From Selaginella tamariscina (Eukaryota; Streptophyta; Lycopodiopsida; Selaginellales; Selaginellaceae): a stretch of DNA of 64,000 bases. Position 1 is the first letter of the stretch, and each line of letters begins with the position of its first letter. Both the position numbers and the translations under genes were made by a program. Below the pieces are notes generated by a model, which saw only the letters and a program-made list of their open reading frames with translations, searched no databases and was not told the DNA's origin. Shown here one piece after another: positions 25,062-36,440 of the stretch. Location of the stretch: contig PUQB01000069.1 of the NCBI GenBank assembly GCA_003024785.1, forward strand, positions 62,001 through 126,000. Direction: 5' to 3'.

Positions 25062-25215
25062 TGTCATAGTTTTTACTATGACCTTTACTTTTACTTTGGG
25101 AAATAATAATTATTATTTACCAAATTATATCATCGGGCCTTAAATGTAGTAGGAAATAGGCCTGCTTAGTGCACTTGGATATTTAGTGATGGTCTGACTG
25201 GGTGTTGCTAGGTAT
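25062..25215 (+). repeat. 3' LTR of element A, first piece
   Basis: Starts TGTCATAG after a weak purine tract, with the same sequence as the 5' LTR, and is cut by element B at 25216. The LTR resumes at 30933 with AGTATTTACAAA. Confidence 0.85.
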
Positions 25216-25648
25216 TATCAAGGCCATAACCAATAATAAAATATGAATCAAAAAATCGAATCTTATTTATGAATATAAAAGAAATGAAGAAATGAGAGAG
25301 AAAACTAGTTAAGCAAAAGATCGGCCCACAACTTGTGTTGAACCGGAATATTAAAAATCTAACCATAGCCTCCTTTATATATGAGAGCCTGGCGTCCATG
25401 GACCACTAGTGTACATCTGAATCTAGATCTCTGGTTATGGACTTGGATATGGACCACCGATTATATATATAAATCTTGACCTCTGGTTCATGATTTAAAT
25501 TTGGACCATCAGCTCTTAATTTTAAAATATCTCAAAGGAATATTCTAATATTGACATATTCTAGTGCTAGTATCAGCATCAACTTGGTATCGGCATATTC
25601 TAGTATCAACATCAACATCGTCTCGGTATATTCTGGTGGTTCATGACA
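25216..25648 (-). repeat. 3' LTR of element B
   Basis: Read on plus it starts TATCAAGG and ends GGTTCATGACA. The partner copy is at 30537-30932, about 37 bp shorter. Related LTRs flank element E at 60219 and 63187. Confidence 0.87.
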
Positions 25649-25704
25649 CCATCCTCCCTCTTTGATGGAGAGTTCCATGAGTTACAGCACAAGCTTGATA
25701 TAGT

Positions 25705-28700
25705 TTAACAGGGTATTAGCAGTGAAAAATGGTAATGACCTCTTGAGCACCTTTGGCTCCTAACTGTGGTCGCTTGAAGAGTAAACCAATCAACGAGGTA
25801 GTAGAGCTTATCATGAAGAAGTTTAGAATCCAAGATAGTAACAACCTTATACTTTGATATACCATCAAGCTTGATTGGTGGTGGTGGTAGTACTGTGTGG
25901 TTGGTAAAAGTATTTAAAATATACAGTTCGAGGACATAGACATGGAAGATAGGATGGATTTTCATAGTGATGGGGAGTTGAAAACAAAAGGCGACATCAT
26001 TAATCTTACTAAGTATAAGAAATGGTCCAAGGCATTGGTAATCAAGCTTGTCACATGGCCTGGTGGTTCATGAGATTGTGTTGAATGAGCCAAACCCAGT
26101 TGCCAACTTGAAAAGCAAGAGCAAAATGGTGGTGTTGATCAGCAGCTACTTTGTAAGAAACTTGGGCATGGTGTAAGTAATGAGCCAACTCCTTTTGAAT
26201 CCGATGAAGATGTGCTTCAGCCTATGGGTTCACTAGGACGTTGATACGAGCGTGCAAAGATCATCGAGAATGTTGCCCAGTGACTGCAAAGAATGGCAAT
26301 TGACTTGTTGAGGTATGCACCGAGTTGTTGTATGCGAATTCTGCAATGGGCAAAAGGTCAACCCAGTTGTTATGCTGGTAGTTGCTAAAGCATTACTCCA
26401 TGGTTTGAATAGTACGCTCTGTCTGACTATCAGTTTATGGATGGTAACTTGATGAGAGCTTGCATTGAATATGGAGGAGCTCGAGCAACCGCTTCCAAAA
26501 TTTGGCAGCAAACTGAGGGCCACGATCACTGACAATGTCCTTTAGCAAGTCATATAACCGAAATACCTCATGTACCACTAAATCAGCCATTGCCTCGCTT
26601 GTGATGGATTTGGTATATGAGATGAAATGAGCCAAATTGGAAAACCTTATCCACCATAATTAATGTTGAGTCAAATTCTTTAAAACTTGGGAGATCGGTG
26701 ATAAAGTCCATGGAAATTATTTTTTAAGGGCCACTTGGAACCGGCAATGGCTAGAGCAAACCGTATGGGTGATGACGAGAAACCTTGGAGCAACAACATA
26801 CATCACAAGTGCGTACGAAATCGGCCACGTACCTATAGAGTTAAGGCCACTAGTAATTGTGGGTAACAAGCTTGAGTGTTTTGCCAATTCCAAAATGTCC
26901 GGCAATAACAGCATAATGGCAAAACTGTAATACTTGAAGATGACAAGGACCTTCTGATATATACAGAAGTTCATTATAAAATAACAAGCCATTGCAAATG
27001 TCGAACTGCCTGTAGTCACTGCGATCATAATTGAAGTTGGAACTTGAAGCACAATCTGAAACAATATGGTTTAAGACATCCTAAGCAAAAGCATTAACTA
27101 ATAACATCGTGTGAACCATTTTTAAAATCTTGCAATCCACTGAAACTGGTGTTACCTTGGCAACCATCACTTTCAAACGGTTGGATCCTAAAAGAACCTA
27201 TCGTTGTTGGTCAAATGCTGGGTCACTGGGATGAGGAGCCAAGTAGGATCGTCGGGATAGAGCGTCTGGTTTACCTTGTTGTGAACCTGGTCGATATGTG
27301 ATGACAAAGTTGAATTGTGTTAAGAATTGAGCCCAACGAAATTGTCGATGACTCAAAACTTGTGCCGACTGAAAGTACATGAGGTTCTTATAGTCGTTGT
27401 AGACTACTACCTGGTGTGGTGAACCCTCAAGGAAATGCCTCCATTTTTCAAACGAATCTACAACAGCCAGAAGTTCTTTGTCATGTACCTCATAATTGAT
27501 CTTCAATGCAAGAAACTTATGAGAATGAAATGTTACTAGGTGGAGCTGACCATCTTTACCAATCTGAGAAAGGATGCTCCCAAGTGGAAAGTCCGATGCA
27601 TCGGCCTCGATGACAAAATGTCTTTTAAGATCCAAGTGAGTCAATATCAAAGCAGAGGTGAAGGTTTGCTTTAAGGTGTTTAAAGCAACATCCACTTCTT
27701 GTGTCCACACAAATTGCTTGTCCTTCTATGTGAATTTGGTGAGTGGCAACACAATTTTGAAGTAATCCTTAATAAACTTGTGGTAGAAGTTGACAAAGCC
27801 GAGGAAACACTAAACATCCTGTATAGACCAAGGAACCTACCAATTTAACACAGTCCTCACCTTGGCAAAATCCATTAAAACTCTTTCAAGTGAGACAATG
27901 TATCCCAGAAACTCCATATAGTCTTGTTCAAAACTGCACTTTTCAAGCTTGGCATAAAGGCCATGGTCTCGTAACTTCTACAAAACTTGCCAAACATGTT
28001 CCTTGTGCTCCTCCAATGTCTTGGAATATATGAAGATGTCGTCAAAATACACGATCACGAACACATTCAAGAACTCATGAAAAATGTCGTTGGTTATATT
28101 GAAAGACAATTGGTGTATTAATGAGACCAAATGGTATCATTGTGTACTCGAAATGTTCGTACCACGTGCGAAATGCCGTTTTTCACTTGTCCCTCTGGCG
28201 AATCCTGACTAAGTTATATGCACCTTAAAGGTCAATCTTACTGAAGTACTTAGCCTTAGCAAGACGCTCCAGCATGCTCGATATCAGTGGTAAGGGGTAT
28301 TAGTTTCATACCGTTACTTTGTTGAGTCCATAATAATCCACTACCAAATGCAATGAGCCATCCTTTTTTTTAATAAATAAGATAAGCACACCGGCTGGAG
28401 ACTTGGAGTATCGAATGAATACATTGGTAAGGTTCTCCTCAATATATGCTCGCAAAACCTCGAGCTCCACCAAAGAAAGTCCATAAATATGTCCCCAAGG
28501 GGGTTGAGCACCTTCCACTAGGTCATATAGGACAATCATATGGACTGTGTTCCGGGAGCTTACTGGCCTTAATTTTGTTGAAGACGTCAGCAAACTCACT
28601 GTACTTAGTTAGTAGTTGGATTGAGGACATACTCAAGTTGGACTCAACTGCTGGGTGATAACTACAGCAAAAATTGATAAAGAATCCTATTTACCCTCCT

Positions 28701-29100
28701 GAATGAATTCTCCAATGAGATCATGCAAACTTGCAAGGACTCCAAAGTTGGGTCGGAAGAGTTGAAAATCTTGACCTCCTTTGGCAAACTGAAACACCAC
28801 TTGCATCAGTTAATGGTCGGATTGTGCATCTCAAATCACGGTGTACCAAGGATAACTGGATACTCAGAACTGTTGATCATGTTGAATGAAGTCCTACAAG
28901 AAGTCAAGAATTATCTCCCAAGGTCACCTGAATGGGCTCAAACTCCTCAACAATAGCACTTGATGCCACATATTGAGAATCCACAATAGAAACATGAACT
29001 TGGTACGGGAGCTTCCTTAGGGAAATGGAGTGTCAATGTGCAAAGGTGCAATTCATGAAACAAGCATTAGTTCTCGAGTCTAATTGAGTTAATGCTATGA
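25705..29100 (-). pseudogene. pol of element B (degraded)
   Basis: On the minus strand: RT N-terminus FIKKKDGSLHLVVDY near 28330, RT catalytic box YFDDIF near 28040, RNase H IEADASDFPLGS near 27600, integrase core with VSDRGPQFAAKFW near 26510, and a chromodomain-like end with YYLVDW near 25800. Each domain sits in a different or interrupted frame. The protein order is gypsy type. Confidence 0.83.
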
Positions 29101-29239
29101 CCTTGCAACCCCTTGTCATGCAAAGCTTAGCTTGTGTAGCAAAGGACTTACCAAGTTGAGATGATGGAATGAAATCAATTGTTTATAAGGACTCTTTATG
29201 CTCGAGATGGTCCAACCAAACGGCTCCTATTTTGGCTGA

Positions 29240-30463
29240 ACTTACTTATTTAATTCCTCATCCAACTTATTAAGGACTTCAGAATTGTTGCTTCGACTCA
29301 AGGGCTTGGGGCTCTTAGGGCGAACATGGTTGACCATGATGGGTTGAGGATGCGTGAGATGAATATGATTAACCATGCACTTTGGCTTGTTCGGGCAGTT
29401 GATTATGATGTGACCAAGACCACCGCAGTACAAACACAAACCATTGGTCCTACAGCGTTGCTTCTCAACTGCAGTCAATGGTCCTCGACGTCGAGCTTGG
29501 GCTACATCACACTCTATAGGAATTGGACCTCCAGTTGAAACTTGACCAAGAGCATGGGTTACCATCGGTACGGTCGGCGATGATGCTACTGCTGCTGTAT
29601 ATGTATACTCCCTTAGACAAGGTGCTTGGAGCTGCTTCGAACAACACTTAAACAGTTGATTGTTGCACTATATTGCCCGAGTGACAGCTTCAGTGAGGAA
29701 CTTTGGCTCATCATGGAATGTCTAGAGGAGGTCCTTGACATCGTTGTATAATTCTTGGCAAAATTGATCCATTAAGACTTCCTCATCCCATGGTACATCA
29801 CATGCCAAGAGGCGGAACTCAGAGGCATAGGTAGATGCAGGATGATTACCTTGGGTGAGTCAACATATCTTGTTGATTGCTGTTTGAACACTATTGATGT
29901 CGCTAAAACAGTTATTGAATTCCTTAATGAACTTTTCAAAATTACCTAAAAGGGGAGAACTCTTTTCCAAGAGGGGAGCGAACCACGCTCATGCAGTGCC
30001 TTATGAGTAACAAACCAACCGAACCCATTTTTGATCGATCATCAGAGTAGTGGCTGGGGTTCATTTGAATAATCAAGCGAACGTAATTCATGAATCCACA
30101 AAATTGGGATCTTGTACCATCAAACCTCCCTAACAGGCTAACCTTGGGTTCATGAGTGCTCATGGAGGTGCTCGAACTCGAGGGTTTACCTTGCAGTTGT
30201 TGTACTTGTTTGATAAGCTCTTCCACTTGCCTCATCAGCTTTTTGACCTTCTCTATCCTGCCACTCCTTGATGTTGGTGAGCTCATCAGCTTTTGACCTT
30301 CTCTATCCTGCCACTCCTTGATGTTGGTGAGCTCTTGCTTCTCGTTCAGTAACTGTTGATTTTTCGCTCGTAATTGCTAATTCTCTTGCTTTATGGTCAT
30401 GAATCTAGTGTGTAAGCAGTCTAAGTCGGAAAGCATGCAATTATAATTTTGCTACGTTACCAT
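29240..30463 (-). pseudogene. gag of element B (degraded, with internal tandem duplication)
   Basis: The likely ATG is at 30463, followed by a stop a few codons later and a helical Gln/Lys-rich N-terminus. The gag domain contains KVSLLGRFDGTRSQFCGF (near 30100), and a CCHC knuckle CLYCGGLGHIIINC lies near 29430. A 51-bp direct tandem duplication at about 30235-30337 repeats part of the N-terminal coiled-coil region. Inactive. Confidence 0.8.
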
Positions 30464-30536
30464 GGTTATTTCTTTAACACAACAAGAACTTAATTCAATT
30501 TAGAGAGAGAGTCTTCCAGTTCAAACTATCAAGACC

Positions 30537-30932
30537 ATGACCAATAACAGAATATGAATTGGAAAATCAAATCTTATTTATGAATATGAAAGAAAAGAAG
30601 AAATAAGAGAGAAAACTAGTTAAGCAAGAGATTAGCCCATAACTTGTGTTAAACCGGAATACTGAAAACCTAACCTTAGCTTCCTTTATATATGAGAGCC
30701 TAGCATCCATGAACTACTTGTGTAGATCTGAATCTGGACCTCTGGTTCTAGACTTGAATTTGAACCACCAATTATAGAATTTAATTTGGACCATTAACTC
30801 TTGATCTTGAAATACTTCAAGAAATATTTTAATATTGGCATAATTCAATATTAGTATTAGCATCAACTTGGTATCGGCATATTCTTATATTGACATCAGC
30901 ATCGTCTCAGTATATTCTGGTGGTTCATGACA
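30537..30932 (-). repeat. 5' LTR of element B
   Basis: Partner of 25216-25648 with the same ends (TATCAAG to GGTTCATGACA on plus). The differences between the two LTRs are scattered, so the insertion is not recent. Confidence 0.87.
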
Positions 30933-31503
30933 AGTATTTACAAAAACTCTGACCAAAGTTAAAACTTACCTTATAAAAAACCCTCCCCTTAGGTGTTTAC
31001 AATCCGTTAAATCCCTATAAGTTTTCTAGGTGACTTTGGCGAGTTTGGCGTGTCAAAATGGGTTAGGAACACCCCTAGGGTTGACCTAACCCTAAGGTTG
31101 CCCTAACCCCACGCCCTCCCCCCCCCCATGGGTAGGGTTTAGGGGTAGGAATGTAGGATATGTCTTAGAGTCTAACTCTAGATTGTTTAAGGTTGGTTTT
31201 CTATGCCAGCCCACTTACTCAAGTAACATTTTTTTTTTTTGGGGGGGGGGGGTTTGTCACATAAATAAGGTAGAGTATATATAGTGAGAGTCTTGGTGTT
31301 CACAAAAGAGCTCACTATTCTCCTACCGATGCAAGCACTAAGCTTGGGTCATCAAGGCACAACCAATATTGTGCTGCCATAACTACATACGTGTTGGGTA
31401 TGTTTCACCTTTGGGGTAGCCTACCCTTATCGTTAGTAGGATTACGCTATTGTGACCTAGCACGTCACATCCAGGGAGTTAACCAACTTCTTTCATCTGA
31501 TAA
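30933..31503 (+). repeat. 3' LTR of element A, second piece
   Basis: Continues the A LTR after B and matches 18825-19370. It includes homopolymer runs of C (31121) and G (31239), and is cut again at GATAA by element C. Confidence 0.82.
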
Positions 31504-32069
31504 TGTTACAGTCCAGTTTTTATAAATCCCACTGGACATGTAATCGATAACCGAAAACGCTATTCTGATCTCTTAACCTCATTAATTGTTAAAACAAAAC
31601 TTGAACCCACAATCTCACATTTTATTAAGGTTCTTATCTTCATCCTTTTAACCAACTTAGAAAAGGGGCAATTGCTTATTCGGACCCTTGTTCCATCTAG
31701 GTTATTATATATCCAATTTCTGAACTAACAGTGTATAACATTCACCACGTTTCCACTGAAGTTTGCATCCTCGCGGATAGCTAAGGAAGCCTCCTAGGCC
31801 AAGACCCCATCAAACCCTGGCAAATAATTGTGGAGGGGGGGGGGACTTTGTGGGTCTTCAACACTAACCCTCATGAACGTGGGAAGCGCTATTCTGATCC
31901 CTTAACCTCATTGGTTGCCATGACAAGACTTGAACCCACAATCTTACACTTTATTAAAGTTGTTATTTTTATCCATTTAACCAACTTAAAAAAGGGACAA
32001 TTGCTTATTCGGATCCTCGTTCCATCTAAGCTATCATATATCAAATTTCTGAACTAATGGTGTGTAACA
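31504..32069. mobile_element. Element C: 566-bp non-autonomous element with TGTTACA/TGTAACA ends and internal direct repeats
   Basis: Inserted in the A LTR with the 5-bp duplication GATAA (31499-31503 and 32070-32074). The ends TGTTACA and TGTAACA are inverted repeats with LTR-like TG...CA. Inside are two direct repeats of exactly 183 bp, 31558-31740 and 31887-32069, both starting CGCTATTCTGATC. This resembles a terminal-repeat retrotransposon in miniature, but the first 54 bases are not repeated before the second copy, so it is atypical. No coding capacity. Confidence 0.68.
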
Positions 32070-32367
32070 GATAACTTGTTCATAGGCATTGCTTGGGTTC
32101 ATGTTTCACAAGTTTAGTGGTTGAGGTCTTGCTCTGGTTGCCTCATCCACACCAAACTAGGAACAATACTTGCAGCTCGACTAGTTCGTGCATCCTAGCT
32201 TAGGAGGTGAGCATTGTCCATGGACTTAGCCAACTTTGGGTGTGAGTTCCTAAGAGTCGAGTTCCTAATACGGGTTACTTTACCATATTCTGTGGGGTTT
32301 TCAATGAAGGTTTCCATGGTTGGCATCTGGCAAGCTGCATTTGAGGCACCAGGTAAAAACTCTGACA
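32070..32367 (+). repeat. 3' LTR of element A, last piece
   Basis: Matches the end of the 5' LTR (19373-19654) and finishes TCTGACA, followed by the AATAA target duplication. Confidence 0.85.
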
Positions 32368-32430
32368 AATAATACATAAAATAAGGATGAAGCATAAATA
32401 TATATATACATAGCTAATTTAAACGTCAAA

Positions 32431-33390
32431 TTTTCTCTCTTTTAACTCTTTCTCTTTCAAGTTATCATGTGTATGTGATAACTTTATCTCTCTCTTAAAA
32501 GAAATTGTAATTAAAATGGGAATGTCTATAGTCCCATTTCTTAATAATTAGCATTTTTAGATATTTAATTAACATTTATTAATATTAAAAGAATATTCTA
32601 TTTTTACAATCAACCCTCCAATAATTTGTACAATTTGATAGTACAAGGTATTAAGTTGTTTAATATTTTATATTTAAGATTATATGGGCCTGATATAAGT
32701 TATTAAAGAGCATGATATAAGTACACATGCCCACTGTTGGTAGGCTTAACAATAGTTAACTATTTAATAGACCCTTAACCCAATTGTTATCCTTAAGCGT
32801 CTAGATTTACCCATGCTTAATCTTATGTGTGTATGTGATAACTTAACTCCCTCTTTGTCTTTCTCTCTCGAATTAATGTGTGTATGTGATAACTTAACTT
32901 TCTCCCTCTCTCTTAACTCTTTTTTTCTCAAGTTATTATGTGTATGTGATAACTTAGCTCTCTCTCTCTTTCAAGTTACTGTGTGTGTATGTGATAATTT
33001 AACTCTATTTCTCTCTTTTAAATTATTGTGTGTATGTGATAACTTACTCTTTCTTTTTCTCACTGTGTGTATGTGATAACTTACTCTTTCTTTTTCTCAC
33101 TGTGTGTATGTGATAACTTAACTTTGTCCCCCGCTCTCTCTAATACATTTAAAGAGTCATACAACTGATTAAGTTAACTCTCTCCCTAACTCTCTTTAAT
33201 TGTCTCTCTCTCTCAAGTTACTATGTGTATATGATAACTTAACACTTTTTCTCTCAAGTTACTATGTGTATGTGATAACTTAACACTCTTTTTCTTTCAA
33301 GTTACTGTGTGTATATGATAACTTAACACTCTCTCTTAAGTTATTGTGTGTATGTAATAACTTAACTCTCTCTCTCTTTCTCTCTCTTGC
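32431..33390. repeat. CT-rich minisatellite with TGTGTATGTGATAACTTAAC core
   Basis: About a dozen copies of a 36-60-bp unit made of TGTGTATGTGATAACTTAAC plus a variable CT-rich spacer and CAAGTTA. One copy near 32465 is separated from the rest by about 310 bp of unrelated AT-rich DNA (32505-32815). The array resumes at 35690. The frame at 32813-33076 is just the repeat read as protein. Confidence 0.85.
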
Positions 33391-33424
33391 CCACATGTTA
33401 TAAGGTAAAATATCAATTGTCGAA

Positions 33425-33610
33425 TGGGTTTAGTATTTAGGGTGCACTGTTGGTTCATAATTTAGGGTGATTGTCGGATTGAGTTTAGGATTTAGGGTGG
33501 CCATTGATTTAAGATTTAAGGTGGCCGTTGGATTGGATTTAGGATTTAAGGTGACTGTTTGTTTAGAATTTAGGGTGGCTATTGGATGAGATGTGAGTTT
33601 AGGATAACCA
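33425..33610. repeat. Minisatellite of TTTAGGATTTAGGGTGGCC-like units
   Basis: Five or six imperfect units of about 35 bp, each holding (T)TTAGGATTTA(G/A)GGTG(G/A)C and a GTTGGATT-like spacer. The T/A-G3 pieces recall telomere repeats but do not form a telomere array. Confidence 0.65.
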
Positions 33611-34554
33611 TCAATGGGGTTCATGACACGGACACACGAATAAATACACACACACACAATAAACTTAGTATATAGGGATTATTATTAAAGTACTAATTTT
33701 TATATCTATTTAAATTTAAAATTAATTAAAAATTCGTAATAGTAATAATATAATATGGGTAACACACTCTCACATAGACAAGGTCTTTGTATATATATTC
33801 TATAAGATCCTATATGATCAATTTTCCATATCTTTTTATAAATTTATATAGTTAAGAAAAAAATTTGGTACTATTATTAAAGGGTCGACTATAATTATCA
33901 AGAATCCCTTTATTAAAAGATAAATTATAAAAAATATATTACATTTTTTTTGCTTTCAACCTCAGAAGACATGCATTCTCTTGTAGCTTTGTTGATTGTA
34001 AGTTGTAACGTTTTCAATGCTTCTCAGCATCAATAAATCTAATATTTATAAAGCATATTAGGTCTTTTCGATTAGAAAACCATTGTACCTTTTGCTATCC
34101 TTCTCATGTTGCCTCTTTTATAGTTTGAACCATGCAACCTTTACCATATCATTTTTTGTGATAACTTCAGGTGCGTTGATAATTTGACCCATTTAAATAA
34201 ACTAATTATATAACACATATGAAGTAATGAGGATGATCATCAACTTTTGAAGATCCTTGCAGTAATCAAAGCATGGTTTAGGCTTCTGATCTTTTGTTCA
34301 ATAAAGTGTGGGGTTTGCACTTCCACATCACCATTGGCTTCTGTATCGTTTGCACTCGTTGATGTGGTTTTAATCTCTTCCCACCACCTTGTTTTAGGCA
34401 AGAAAGAATGTTATAATTATGTATATGTGATAATAGGCCTTTCTAACTCTCAAACAACAATCTCCCAATAGTTAACCATGTGCTTATATAGTTTTAAGTA
34501 ACCAATCGACTTTGAACCCATGTCACATACTTTTTGATGCCATCAATAATGAGC

Positions 34555-35600
34555 TTATGTTCCTTGAGTTGGGCACTCAATGGAATAAGATCTGGCTGTC
34601 CTTTTGGGAGAAGTGGTTTTCCATCCTCTCCACTTTTTGAAAAGCACCAAGCCCTCTTTGGGTGACCATTCATGTTCTGATGACTGCAACTTGTACTGCA
34701 TAATAGTTATACAATCTCTTGTGTAGAAAAAGAATTGTAGTGGCATAAGGTTACTTGTTAGAGAATCGCTTCCCTTTTTAATATACTTCTTTAAAAACTT
34801 TTTGAAGTCTGACACCTCAGTCACAAGGACGGCACAACTTTTTTTAAAGACGCAATTTTCAAAAAGCTCCATTATATGTGGCAAAGTAAGTGCACTTGCT
34901 CGTTTTATTGAGTTGGAGACTCTACTGAATAATGCATTAATATCCTTAAGAATGTGGCCAACTATAAAGAAACTGAGTGTGATTGTCTTATATACGCCTT
35001 TGGCGACAAGCATTGACAAGTATGTTAGCACATATCTAAAAAATAAAAGTAAGTATGAATTTGAGAAAACCTCAACCAAAATGATTTACTTGTTTTTGTT
35101 CTCGCCCGCTGAATTGTCCATTTATAAAAGCAAATAACGTGAAAACTTGTTCAATGTTGGTAACACTTATATCTTGTTTGGGCTAGATCCCTCCACTAAA
35201 TTGAAACTCTCAATGGGGCCATCTATTTTTAAAGAGGCTGCTAACAGCCTCTCATATTCCCAAGTAGCTTCAAGTGCAAATGTGTTCATGAAGGCATTGT
35301 GTAATGGCTAGTCTCTTTACTTTCAAAGCACCCATAGGATATGTCTTTGCATAGGCTTCAAGGTTTTTGAAACACATGGCTAACAACCCAATAGTGAAAT
35401 TGGAGTTACTAAGCCAATGTGGAAGTGAAAAGTGTTCATATGATTCATAACCATGTGTCAGCATCGATACTGAAAGTTTGAGGACATTTCCAAAGCACTT
35501 TAGTGTTGCAACTAGCTTAGGAATGTTAATCTTCGAATGGTTCATTCTATCATGGATCAAACATAGGTATTCTGATGGACATGTTATAAAAAACATGTGG
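34555..35600 (-). pseudogene. Transposase-like remnant with degraded VGHTHEDID-type motif
   Basis: Minus-strand frames 35596-35270 (108 residues) and 35079-34555 (174 residues) have real-protein composition and appear to be one reading interrupted near 35100-35270. The second contains SFFIVGHILKDINALFSRV, close to the VGHTHEDID..FS motif of a widespread plant domain often found in transposon-derived proteins, and further on HEWSPKEGLVLFKKW, like that domain's end. The assignment rests on remembered motifs. The 2.3-kb segment that holds it interrupts the CT-rich minisatellite, as expected of an inserted DNA transposon. No clean terminal repeats were found. Confidence 0.42.
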
Positions 35601-35689
35601 TGTGAGTAGTACTGGGACCAACAAGTTCATTATGTAATCATGTGACCCTTCATCTTATTTTAAATGGCCATGATCTTCACTAATGTTTT

Positions 35690-35950
35690 TACTATGTGTA
35701 TGTGATAACTTGACTCTCTCTCTTTCTCTCAAGTTATTGTGTGTATGTAATAATTTCTCTTTTAACTCTTTCAAGTTATTATGTATATATGATAACTTAA
35801 CTTTCTCCCTCTCTTAACTCTTTCTCTCTCTCAAGTTTATAACTTAGCTCTATGTCTCTCTTAAGTTAATATGTGTATATAATTATTTAACCATTTTTCT
35901 CTTTTAAGTTACTGTGTGTATGTGATAATTTAGCTCTCTCTCTCTTAAAC
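35690..35950. repeat. CT-rich minisatellite, continuation
   Basis: Five more copies of the TGTGTATGTGATAACTTAAC unit seen at 32431-33390. Confidence 0.8.
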
Positions 35951-35984
35951 TAGTAAGTTACCCACCTCTGGTGGGTATAATAAT

Positions 35985-36440
35985 CAAATTCATAACAAAA
36001 ATCCCTTGGGCATTGTGTTAAATAGGATGGCCTAGATCCCACCACCTATGAGAGGCTTAAAATTAGACTTCCTAAATAGCCCTTATAAAGTCACATTTAT
36101 GTGTGTGGTGTACATTAAAATGTGTGTGTGTGTTGTGTGTTTATGCATGTGCGTACATATATATATATGTGTTGGTATGTATACGTATTTATATATATTG
36201 ATTTAACACTAATAATATATACAAAGTTGATATACACATATAATACTATATATACAAAGCTTGTTATGTACTTAATAAATTCTAATTTATATTCTTTAAT
36301 ACAAAAGGTAATGGCCCAGATCCCACCATTTAACACAAAATGCAATGGCCTAAATCTTGCCACCTAGATATGGGAAATCCTAAATAACTCTAATATAAAA
36401 AGGTACAAAAGGGAATGGCCTAAACCACCTGTTCAATAAG
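35985..36440. repeat. Repeated AATGGCC(C/T)AGATCCCACCA segment around an AT/GT-rich core
   Basis: ATGGCCTAGATCCCACCACCTA with TAAATAGC following (36027-36090) recurs as ATGGCCCAGATCCCACCATT (36310), ATGGCCTAAATCTTGCCACC (36342) and ATGGCCTAAACCACC (36415). Between them is a (TG)n and AT-rich stretch. It looks like a local short-range duplication; no element ends were identified. Confidence 0.55.

Larger units (their letters stand above)
25216..30932 (-). mobile_element. Element B: Ty3/gypsy retrotransposon, minus strand, nested in the 3' LTR of A
   Basis: LTRs lie at 25216-25648 and 30537-30932. The flanks GGTAT and AGTAT fit a 5-bp target duplication with one mismatch. The element is 5.7 kb with short LTRs (about 400 bp), consistent with the Reina type of chromovirus. 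On the minus strand the order is gag (from about 30463), protease region, RT, RNase H, integrase and a chromodomain-like tail. Many stops and shifts make it inactive. A purine-rich tract next to the left LTR (minus: AAAGAGGGAGGATGG) is the polypurine tract. The primer site beside the right LTR is not the usual initiator-Met type. Confidence 0.87.
18675..32367 (+). mobile_element. Element A: degraded Ty3/gypsy chromodomain retrotransposon carrying two nested insertions
   Basis: Bounded by a 5-bp target duplication, AATAA at 18670-18674 and 32368-32372. The 5' LTR is 18675-19654, followed by a primer site like that for initiator Met tRNA, gag, pol with a C-terminal chromodomain, and a 3' LTR starting at 25062. 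The 3' LTR is split by element B (25216-30932) and element C (31504-32069) and ends at 32367. The coding part has many TAG/TGA stops and frameshifts, many at positions where relative D has Trp (TGG), as expected from decay of methylated cytosines. The chromodomain and LTR size suggest the Tekay/Del branch; that assignment is from general knowledge. Confidence 0.9.

Noticed and set aside
32813..33376. Possible CRISPR-like array because of regular repeats
   Set aside because: Units vary in length, spacers are CT-rich low complexity, and the genome is a plant's; this is a minisatellite.
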